A model generated the notes under the pieces. The model had not been told where the DNA came from. It saw only the letters and a program-made list of their open reading frames with translations, and did not search any database. 64,000 bases of DNA from Xylogone sp. PMI_703 (Eukaryota > Ascomycota > Leotiomycetes), in the NCBI GenBank assembly GCA_021399445.1, contig JAJTUQ010000001.1, positions 2,728,001 through 2,792,000 on the forward strand, read 5' to 3'. The translations under genes were made by a program, and so were the position numbers. This document shows positions 11,074 through 21,500 of the stretch, piece after piece (the stretch's first letter is position 1; each line of letters opens with the position of its first letter).

Positions 11074-11390
11074 ACAATCGATCACTCTCGAAGCTCAGGC
11101 CAATAGAACACTACTAGCTATAAGGGAACAGTCACAAGCGGTCGCATCTCCGGTAGTGTGGTGGCTTTGATTGCCAGCGATGGCCCTCAAATCCTGAGAG
11201 GGTTGTTACAAGGGTAAGGCACAAATATGACACGGAGGATAGTATACTTGGGCTGGAATACCACTTTAATATACAACTAAGAGGAAGGCCGGCGTGCCGG
11301 AGGGTATAATTCTAAGGGAGCGTACAGCACAAGAGGCAACACAGGTAGCAACAACACAGGTAGCAACAACACAGGTAGCAACAACACAGG
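11074..11390 (-). repeat. Right arm of the ~300 bp inverted repeat
   Basis: Inverted counterpart of 9622-9916. The pairing is broken only by small indels and many transitions. At its outer end it carries three copies of a 15-bp unit where the left arm has one. A 61-codon open frame from 11294 (repeating TQVAT) is produced by this repeat and is not a convincing gene. Confidence 0.8.
11341..11390 (+). repeat. 15-bp tandem repeat, 3.3 copies
   Basis: ACAGGTAGCAACAAC is repeated exactly at 11341, 11356 and 11371, followed by ACAGG. The unit is a multiple of three and so stays in frame in the surrounding open frame. The opposing arm has a single copy, so the expansion came after the two arms separated. 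Confidence 0.9.
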
Positions 11391-11980
11391 AATGGGGGTA
11401 CTGCCAAGGGGTTGAGAGTAAGAGGGATGAAGTTTTTAACACAACAGGTTTAACTGTGAATGATACTAAACATGATTGATTTTAACATCGAAGAAAGACA
11501 GAAGGTAGAGCTAGTAATAACTGGACTTCGTTGAGGGTCTATACAGAGCAATTCAACAGGCATAGTATACAACAAGAGAGGGGATGGCAAGCAATCAAAG
11601 GTCAAAGTGGTGGAAGAGCCAGATATGCTTTTGTCTATTAGGCACATATATATAATTATATGCAAACCGAGGTTTAGAGCAGGCGGAGGAGTAATAACTG
11701 AGGTATATGCTTCTTAGAGGGACGCCATGACTGCGCTGTTAGCACGAAGGGTCTCTACCGGCAAGCCTATAATACGTATAATAGGAGCTAATATGGAGTA
11801 TGATTACAACAAGTCTGTTATCTTTCTATTTTGGCCATGGATTTCCTATGGCATCTCTTCGATTCAATCAAAATAAATTCAAGCTTTCTACCCTTGTACA
11901 ACTCTCCAACTTTATCTCTGATTTTTGAAACATTATCTTCATTTTTGATTCTTCGGGTTTAGTGTTTGTGGTAAGTCAAT
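11391..11980. other. No gene seen
   Basis: Short overlapping frames only. AT-rich towards 11900. It separates the repeat block from the gene relic starting at 11981. Confidence 0.5.
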
Positions 11981-12530
11981 ATGAGCGAATCTGGTGCATC
12001 AGATAGCTCCACGCTTCCTCTAATACTATGACACCTCGAGGATCCTGAAGGAATAATATTCCTACTTTCAGTCCACTTCTATTTGGTACTACAGATGCTA
12101 CAGAAGTGTCAGACTCTAATGAAGATGCTGGATCTGAAGCAAAGTCTCATACATCACGCCCGTCTTTGTTAACTTTGCATACGTCTACAACCATGTGATC
12201 TGGAATTTTGTTCTTCGAGAGGCTCAAATTTATGCAGGACGCAAGAGTATGAATTATCCTAGCTGGAAATGGGACGTCTCGTTAAAGAGCGTCTCAAAGC
12301 AACCCGATGAGTCTTGGATGTTGTGCCCCAAAGACTACATCACACTAGTCGTAGAGGCCGGAGTGTCAGAATCAGAGAGGGAATCGACGGGATACTAAAA
12401 TATGGCTTGAACATACAGAGTCACATGGCATTACCATCACAACAGTCAATGTTTAAGGTTTTGACCCGGCCCTGTCGTCTCGCCCAGTCGTACGTGGACT
12501 GTGATTCTCTTATTCCAAGATAACAACATC
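11981..12530 (+). pseudogene. Frameshifted relic of a fungal protein, possibly PD-(D/E)XK-like
   Basis: A start at 11981 reads MSESGASDSSTLPL and hits a stop. Protein-like sequence then continues in other frames: a Ser/Asp/Glu-rich part near 12085-12195 (DATEVSDSNEDAG), then from about 12160 a well-formed segment ending at 12398 with QIYAGRKSMNYPSWKWDVSL and ITLVVEAGVSESE, then a shift into IWLEHTESHGITITTVNV. At least three frame changes and a stop are needed to read through. The combination of WxxD, VVExGxSE and a following amphipathic stretch resembles fungal proteins with restriction-endonuclease-like folds that I recall as widespread and repeat-associated, but the family assignment is inference. 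Its position beside repeats fits a decayed accessory gene. Confidence 0.55.
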
Positions 12531-13219
12531 AGGAGTAATGGATTGGGAAACACGCTCACACTGATATTGTACAGTAATGCATGGGCGTTCCACCATACCT
12601 CTGGCACCAGCCGTCACTGCCCAGCGCCTGCATCCCCGCTTACCAATTGGTATGCTATTGAGAGAGGAACCAGCAAGTTGAGGCTAGATAAAAGCCTTGA
12701 GAAGGAGTTAACCAGAGAATGGTGTGTCAACATGGAAGATTTGGAGTATGTGACTGACCAAAACTTCACGTCCTCGCATTGATATCATCCTGGCCTCATC
12801 CCCGAAACCCAGGGCTAGCTTACTATCCTACTAGCTAAAGGATCTGCCTTTTTAGGTAGACCTCCAGAACGAAAGGAGCATGAAAATCACATTACTAATT
12901 TTAATTCTAGTAATCTGAATTGAAAACGTGACCCGTTTTACCAGAGACTAGATTCCAGCAATGACCAAAAGGTTTAACGTAGTTACGTAAGCATACTTCC
13001 TGATCTTAGGTTCACAAGTACCTATTGCTTGCAGATTTGATGATGTCTCTCTTCAATCGTTGAAATATCACTTTGAGTTTTATATGCCAAATCATTATTC
13101 GGTAGTAGTTATTCCTTTACTCGTTCATATACTTGCTTCTTAGCTTCCTAGTCTTCTGCCACCTTATATCAGTTCAAATCCTGACACGTTGCTGGTGCCA
13201 TCTTCTTGATTATGAAATA
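12531..13219. other. No gene seen
   Basis: A 93-codon frame (12501-12782) overlaps the end of the relic but shows no recognisable protein. The remainder is AT-rich, with a near-palindromic AATTTTAATTCTAGTAATCT stretch around 12898. Nothing else is visible. Confidence 0.45.
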
Positions 13220-13790
13220 CTATTTACTCTCTGTGAATAAGTTTGTAAAGGCCAACGAATGAGTATTAACCCGAAGAATTGAAGCCTGGACTGTACAGGA
13301 TTGAGATTCTCCGAGGAACACCCTCCAGCAGCAAGCACTTGCATCCATAGCTTGAACAAAATTGCTGCATCTAGTATCACTATATAGACTGTAGTGCACT
13401 GGCTCATCTGCTCCATCTACGCAGTCTTCTGGGGCATCGCAACGCCAATTTGTCCCAACATAAGTTCTGAGACAATCACTGGAAATCTGATTGACAAGTG
13501 GCAGTAAACGGTTTGGGAACAACGATCGCTGAGCATTCTGCACCCCCATTAAACTCGACATGACCTGCAATTGAGCATACGTTTGCATACTTCTTGGTGA
13601 GGGAGTTGTCTATTGTAACTAAACTCGAGTCCTCAATGGTGTCGCGACACCACGTCTGCCCTTCACGGATAATTACTCTCCCAAGCTGAGCAGGAACAAG
13701 TAGCTCCAAAAGTCGCAATTCAACCTAAAACAACAATTAAAAAGGCTACAGATACTGTAGAACCTCTCCCCATGGAGCAATTCATGTCAA
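13220..13790 (-). pseudogene. Possible broken cysteine-rich secreted protein
   Basis: On the minus strand a start near 13774 gives MGRGSTVSVAFLIVVLG, a signal-peptide-like segment that stops at once. One base out of frame, 13718-13476 reads LGRVIIREGQTWCRDT onwards with four cysteines. A second one-base shift near 13476 leads into DCLRTYVGTNWRCDAPEDC and on to SACCW and QSC. Ten or more cysteines over about 150 residues behind a hydrophobic start would fit a small secreted protein. I could not find GT-AG introns that repair either shift, so a pseudogene is more likely than a spliced gene. Low certainty. Confidence 0.3.
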
Positions 13791-14007
13791 GTTGGAGTTT
13801 TTCGCCAAATGTGGTTAGTACGTGATCCTCTAACTCATTCACGCTACTAAGTTCAAATACTAATATCTTTACAAAAGCCTTGGTATTACGTCCTCGATAC
13901 TTGTCTCAGCGTGCGTACCTACAACATGCGTACTATTAGCATCAGGCTCTCGATAACCTCAAAAATTAAAATTATTAAAAAGGTCTCACGAACATTCCTC
14001 ACTCGAT

Positions 14008-14939
14008 ATGGCTCGTCAAATACAGCGAAGGAAGATCCAGTTACAATTTCTCCAGGAAGCCTGTAAGTATTAGTTCTCATTAATAAATTCTCTTATTACT
14101 AGGTTTAAGTAGGGCCTATCTTGTTAACCCTTCTTCCAGTAGGTCTCCCAACTATTAAACACACCCCGACTTTAGCATCAAACCAGTCCTTAGATATCAT
14201 TTTTGTCTGTATTGACTTTGAAGGTGGCACGCAGATTACGTCTCATGCTAAATCTGGCAGTATGGGAAAGCAGAAGCGAGCTCAAGCGGGGATCTCAATC
14301 TTTGATACTAGAATTCTCTCCTCGACTTTGCCACAAGAAACGCTAAGAACATACAACATCGGCTTAGGAGGATCTCCATCTTTTAAGAGACGTATTGATA
14401 GGAGATTCCTTTTTGGAGAAACAACCTGGATTCCACAGCTCTCTAATCTATTAGATTCTATAGAAAAACTAGTCGATCGAACCCGCAATATCATCCTCGT
14501 GGGTCATTGTTTACCCTCAGATCTACCAGTATTACGGGCTCTTGGATTTGATTTAGAGACTTCAGTTATTAATATTCTAGATACTGAGGTAATGGCTCAA
14601 GCAATTCTTGGACTTCCTGGCTGCCGCCTTAAGTCTCTTTTGGAAAAACTTAACTGCCCTGTTGAACGGTGCCATGTTGCCGGAAACGATGCTGACTTTA
14701 CCCTACGTGCACTACTACTTTTAGTCGCTGAACATTATTCCAAGTTTGAAGGCTCGTTAGACGATATATCAAGAGAAAGATTAGAAAGGATTGAAGCAAT
14801 TGGCCGCTGTCCAATTCCAGGCTTATCACTACACTGTTACAATCAGGGGTTAAAAGTCCGAGACCACTTTACCACCTCCAGCGCGACCCATCAAAACCTC
14901 CAAAACACCCCCCATTTTCAAATAACCACAACTTTTTAA
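14008..14939 (+). CDS. Gfd2/YDR514C-type DEDD-nuclease-fold protein
   Basis: Predicted RNase-H-like exonuclease-fold protein of the Gfd2/YDR514C family. Yeast GFD2 is linked genetically to mRNA export; the biochemical activity of the family is poorly known. Exons 14008-14062 and 14140-14939 give 284 residues. The intron (14063-14139, GTAAGT...TTCCAG) joins MARQIQRRKIQLQFLQEAL to GLPTIKHTP. Motifs fit the DEDDh order: CIDFEGG near residue 44 (Asp and Glu), GHCLPSDLPVL near 140 (Asp), and HVAGNDADF near 208 (His, then Asp). There is no signal peptide or membrane helix. The C-terminal tail after about 240 is low complexity. It stands alone among decayed repeats and gene relics, which suggests an accessory or multicopy family member. 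An upstream in-frame stop rules out a longer second exon. Confidence 0.8.
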
Positions 14940-17487
14940 AATGAGTGCGAATGTGAAGTGGCCAATTAGACGGTATAACACATAGTAGAGGACTGCCCAC
15001 TATATATAAAAGAGCGCAAGAAATACCTGAATGGCCAATGGACAAGAATGAAAACCATGCTGGACGACAGCCAGTACGCGAAGAAAAGATTTGAGTTCAT
15101 TCTAGCTACAGGGATACTCGAACAGTTCTGACACTTCCAATCGGAAATGTACAAAACATTTATTACCACAGAACAACTGTAGAAATACCAATGAGAGTAA
15201 GTGCAAACATTGGAGTGGACCAGAAGAGCCACGGCTAGAAACACCAGGAAAAGAGCAGACTGTACAGGGGGAGGAAGGACTATACCATGGAGTTACGGAT
15301 AATTCAGGTTATAATTGTTTTATTTCTTTTGCTTTTGATTGCGTTTACTTGTTGATTCCTTCAACACTTGGTAGGAGCATAGAATATTAGTGTAGGAAGC
15401 TCTGTACTATAGCCCCCAGGGTTCTCTACAGGCGCCAATTAGGATTAGTCGAATATAGAGTATAACTCCAAAATAAAAAAAGACGTTTTAAAATGAAGCT
15501 CAATTTACGTACTTTTGGTACTGAAATAAGCAAAAATCGTCAAAAAAGGCCATGAGTTAACTGTAAAGCAACGTGTAGCCAGTTACGCAGCTATAGTTAT
15601 TAGAATCAACTATCTGATAACCTAACTTACATGGTGGACAGCCGAAACTATACATAGAGCTACTCCAAAAATTTTTAGGTAGGTCATACATCCGCGTGGA
15701 TCGTTTGACTTGAAGAGATTCTAGACACTTGAGTATCTCAGGTTCAATGAGTACGGCTGCCGTGTCCTTCCGACCAATAATCAAGCTGACCGGGGCGATG
15801 TTGGATGATACGGAGAAGACTTTGGGCGTCACCGAAAGACTGCGGTGTATCATCAATCTTGTCTTTAGGGATAGTGGAACGAGTGAACTAACGCTGTTTT
15901 CCACCCCGATCTCCATCAGAGAAAATCCCCGCTGGCGATAACGGTGTTCTTACCCGGTGTAGTTGAGAATACGTCACAGTGCAGCCGCCGTGGACGGGTA
16001 TGTAAGTTTCTGGACGATAAGATCAAGAAAGATTGAACCAGACCTAAACAGTTACATGCGTGACGATAACGGAGAGCTTAATGGCCTTTGTTGGGAACAT
16101 TGGCGTGATGCAGATTTACTCGAATTGCGCAGATTATACCGCGAGGAGATAATAAAACTTGAGCATAAGTGGTAGAGATATTCGATTCCGGTTAAGGGGC
16201 CTCGATTTTGCTGTGCTAGATTGTGACATTGCGTACTTCCCCGATGGTATCGGCGAGTGGATTGGGGATGTCGAGGCTGTTGAAAGCGGCTTCCAGTAGG
16301 CTCAATAGAATCATTCCGGCCGACCTGATCGAGTTAAACGTGTCAATCTAGACTAAGGACATGATAAGGTGGGAAAGCTATCTTTGTAGACTCGAACAAT
16401 CAATGAGCCAACAGGTGGACGAGCATATGTACTGAAGATGGACGAGGCTTTGATATGATACCTATTTTCATTCCCTAATATAAATACATGATTTGCTAGA
16501 TTGCTCCCTAAATCGACATTTCCAACATCCTAACAGAAAGCCAACAAGACGATAATTTACTCATACAGGGTTGTGCGGGAAAGAACTGACCAATTTGCCA
16601 CTCCCGAAAGATAGATATAGGTATTCTGCCCCCAAAAAAGAAAGGTTCCACCACTCCCTCCTAGAAAATATAAGAGTTTTCTTTTCTTTTCTTTTTGTCA
16701 TCGGCGAACCTGATAACCCCGCCCAATGCAGGTATAACAAAGAGAATATACAACTTCCTTGTGTCTCGTCGTTCTCATAATCCTTCAGGATTCAACACAT
16801 CATCACACAGACATTTTTGGTGGTCAAAGTACCGATTAGGAAAAAAACCAACCAGAGGGGCAAAGAATAAAAGAAAAGCGGGTTTTCGCAGGCTGAAACA
16901 TGGGAAGAAAAAGCAAAAAGACCGTACCCAATAAATGACAGGAACACGAGGAGAACGCCACCGTTAAATAAGCAAATAGATATCCGAGATATAGCCCCAG
17001 TAGAGGCACCAAAAGAAAAATTAAGTGAGGTAAGGAATAATAGGACTAAAAATTACACAGGTTAACATACCACCCCATGTTGTAAGGAGGTATGGTGAGA
17101 TGTGAAGACTAAGTCGAAACCGCCACCGTTTCCTGTAACAGAAACTAGGATGGCGGGTCTTCTGAAGAGATGTGACAAGATTCAGGGATCCTTCGTCGAC
17201 TCATTCGCCTTCGGGTATCGAGTGTTTTGAATAGTGATTACTTCGTAAAAGTCGTACAGTGACGAAAGCGTAGAATGTAATTGTTGGATCGGTTCAGGAA
17301 TGGGAGCTCAGGCATCCACTATGTATTGTTGATTATCTTGTATTGTATTTGCAAGCCCTCCAGGCACTCCAAGGGTATCTCCTCCAAATATATATCGCGA
17401 TTGCTGAGGCAATATTATGCAAGAAAAATTATAGTTGGGTTAAACGATGTAAGCGCAATAATTTTTGTCAACTAGTCAAGAATATCC
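14940..17487. other. Gene-poor stretch with unassigned open frames
   Basis: I cannot support a gene here. Two opposed frames at 15557-15916 (minus, 119 codons) and 15729-15941 (plus, 70 codons) overlap. A plus frame at 15963-16175 ends in a Leu/Arg/Glu-rich, helix-like segment (GLCWEHWRDADLLELRRLYR) that looks protein-like and could be the 3' remnant of a lost gene. 16500-17480 holds only short frames. It includes the 3' flank of the C2H2 gene ending at 17488. Confidence 0.4.
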
Positions 17488-18914
<1,427 letters not shown>

Positions 18915-19362
18915 CCTGCTCTAGAGCAAAGAGTCGTGTAATGGAGAAACCAAAGGCCAAACCGGGTGAAATGAACCGCGTCCGGCGCAAAGCTGAGTAT
19001 AATGAAGTAGATTTGGTAATGATAATGATCACGGAGTGATATAAAAATTAAGGCTCTCCTTTTTAGAGGGGGTGAAGTAATAACCAATTGGTGTCAAAAA
19101 CTCTCTATGAAAAGGTTAGAAGAGATATACATCTAGAGGTATATGCTAATAACGAATTCCCACATACTATATAGAAGAAAACCTAGGTGCCGTAGACAAT
19201 ATTCTGATAGATAATTGGAAAATCTCTCTTAGCGGTTAAGCTCCCAAAGTTCAATCTCTCGAGGCGGGTCTGTCGCTAGATACCAATCCTCGAAAACTGA
19301 GTCGATAGGCTCTGATTCCGCACAAGGCTTGCTAGAAGAGATATGAATAAGAGGACCAATGA
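18915..19362. other. Upstream region of the C2H2 gene
   Basis: Intergenic. A CCAAT/ATTGG palindrome (ACCAATTGGT) lies near 19082-19091, about 170 bp upstream of the C2H2 start, and could be a CCAAT-factor site. No gene seen. Confidence 0.4.
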
Positions 19363-19890
19363 TTAATTCTTGGCGAACTGGCTGAGGCTTGGTAGGATTT
19401 CCTGAGGAAGAATGGTCTCAAAAGCCCTTTCTGATCCAACAGCGAGCGTTAGAAGAGAATGTCGTATTATGAATTCGAAAGTAATGTCTGAGGAAATTTG
19501 GGAATTGGTAAGAGACGTGGGAAGTTCGCACGGCACGAATTCCGGGTATTGAGAACGAAGATATCGAGAGATTGAAGAACAGGTGATGGGAAGAACGTTA
19601 TCTAGTTCTACTAGGTGGCTCGGCGCGATTGGAGGGTAGTCTGGTAGGATATATTGCGGCAGTGGTGCGCCTGGGTGAAGAATGGCCCGCGAATCTGGTA
19701 GAAGAGATATCTTATAACTTTTTTTTTGGCTCAGAAGGTCCAGTCCGGCCCGTATATCCCAAGAGAAACAGGAGCTAACGAAGGTAAGTTGGCAGGACTG
19801 ACGACAAGTCCATGGATAGGGAGAGGCTCCGTGACGCAAAGGCAAGCCAGACACCGAGAGCTTAGAGGGCAGAATGGAAAGGAGGAGCAC
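19363..19890 (-). CDS. Unrecognised ORF, probably one exon of a small gene
   Basis: An open frame of about 175 codons ending at 19363, with protein-like sequence in its last 120 codons (LPDYPPIAPSHLVELDNVLP and, nearer the end, ERAFETILPQEILPSLSQF). It has no in-frame ATG; the frame opens on GTG, so a complete gene would need a spliced start. Upstream on the coding strand is a long pyrimidine-rich leader (plus-strand purine tract 19865-20000), common before fungal starts, followed by an ATG near 19820 in another frame (MDLSSVLPTYL). A weak GT lies after it, and a run of nine A at about 19717-19725 on the coding strand is where a frame could change. No known domain recognised. Confidence 0.4.
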   Translation of the reverse strand: MLLLSILPSKLSVSGLPLRHGASPYPWTCRQSCQLTFVSSCFSWDIRAGLDLLSQKKSYKISLLPDSRAILHPGAPLPQYILPDYPPIAPSHLVELDNVLPITCSSISRYLRSQYPEFVPCELPTSLTNSQISSDITFEFIIRHSLLTLAVGSERAFETILPQEILPSLSQFAKN

Positions 19891-20000
19891 GAAGAGGAGG
19901 AGGCGAAGGAGTGGAGGAAGGGGGGAACAGGCGAGGAATAAGTGAAGAAGACAATGCCACCAAAACGGTCGAGGGGAGGAAGAGCAGAGTCGGAGGAAAT
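19865..20000. repeat. Purine-rich tract
   Basis: The plus strand is almost all A/G with blocks such as GAGGAGCACGAAGAGGAGG and GGAAGGGGGG. Read from the other strand it is a pyrimidine-rich leader in front of the minus-strand frame at 19363-19890. It may also form a triplex or nucleosome-free region. Confidence 0.6.
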
Positions 20001-21500
20001 AATAGTGCAGCTAGTAGAGTGCAGGTGGAGGCTCCGGGAGCGGGACTCCTATTGACTCGTCAAGCAGGTACAGCACGAGAGTCTGGTAGCGCAAGCAAGC
20101 CCTTTATCGCTTGAGCGATAGCCCAGGCCGATGGAAATTCGGTTCTGCCGTGCTGGCGACCAGGCCTGGCGCAACCGGGGCGGGCATGGCTGGAGGTGCA
20201 AGTACAGGACTGTCCACAGCGAGCAGGCCCTGCTACAGACTAGGCCCAGTACAGCGCAGCACCAGACAAGCCATGCTGAATGCGGCACCCGCCAGAAAGC
20301 TCCCCAGATCATGGCCGTTCACGTTGCAGGATTAGCGCATGTCCACTGCCATCCGTTGAGTGCAGGCCGAGCGGCGGGGGGAGCGAGGCGTGAGGTGCCA
20401 GGATCCTGCTCTCGCGGCAGATGCACAGGGCCAGGGGCTTGCGTAGCAACCTGTCGGCACCTGGCTCCTGGCGCGCCTTTGGGGCCAACCTACTTTCGTA
20501 TGGTGCTTGCTTGCTTGCTGGCTGGGCTCAGGACGGTACTCGCACGTACGGTACGGTGCTGCTGCACTCTCTTCTCCCCTCTACTCTACTTTACCCTAAT
20601 ACTCTGCCGTTCTAGTACTGCACCATATGGTACCTGTGCTAGGGCTGTCCTGCGTAATAAGACCATCCTGTATGGTAATGCTTTGGGGAGAAACGGCGAG
20701 CTCTGACTTTCCCACTTTTCCCGCCTGTACCTGTATCGTCCTTACGTCCTCCTGCCCACAGCCGACGGCGCCCAGATCTGTCTTTGCCCTGGGATTGTCA
20801 TGGTGGCTCCTGGGCTGCTATCCTAAGACAAATAGATGGATAAGGCAAATGGTGAATTTGCTATCGATACTCGATTGCGTGGTGTTTGTTTCTCGCCGCG
20901 TTCCTGCGTCGTCGCCTTTGGCTTTCCTTCCTGCGTGGCTTTCTGGCCTTGAATACTCGCCCAGCTCTCCCTGTACACTCGATGTCGTACCGAGCACGTC
21001 GCAGGCCTGCGCTTCCAACGCCTCGAGATGTTCGGGATCGACGGTCGCTGCTGCGAAGAGAGAGCTAGAACGCGCATCGCGAAACAGGTACCGTGCTGTC
21101 GTAGTGGAGTACCTCGTCTGTACTGTACAGCGCTGTGCTGTAGACTCCGTCTGCTGCGCTGCGCTTCGTTCACTGCTGCACCGTGTCGGCCGCTCGCTGA
21201 CATCTCCTTCGTGCGACCTCGACCGGCGTCCTGCAGCAGCACCAGCAGTAGCTTCGCGGGCAGTCAAGTCTCCCGCGGGCCCTCCTAGCTCCTGCTCTTG
21301 GTTGTGCAGCAGCCCAGACCGGTAGTGGTTAGCATGCAGCATCATGCCCCTACGTTGTATCCTCCCGCTAACGAGACACTCGAAATGTCGCCCCCTGAAC
21401 GGTCTCGCTGCCAGCGTCTCCACCGCCCGTGTATTTGCCCCTGAGTTGGCCAGGGCTCCCGGCCCAGCCCCCGGCTGCATACGCGAAACAGCCCTGTAGG
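20001..21500. other. G+C-rich gene-empty segment
   Basis: Visibly richer in G and C than anything around it, with long open frames on both strands at once (20131-20706 and 20627-21325 plus, 20818-21480 minus). Overlap of open frames in opposite directions, odd composition (Ala/Arg/Ser/Cys) and lack of domains mark these as chance frames caused by few stop codons. Several TACNGTA heptamers and GTAC runs occur. No coding gene supported. Confidence 0.55.

Noticed and set aside
20131..21480. Long open frames on both strands (191, 232 and 220 codons)
   Set aside because: They overlap in opposite directions in G+C-rich DNA with few stops, have odd composition and no domains. Treated as chance frames.
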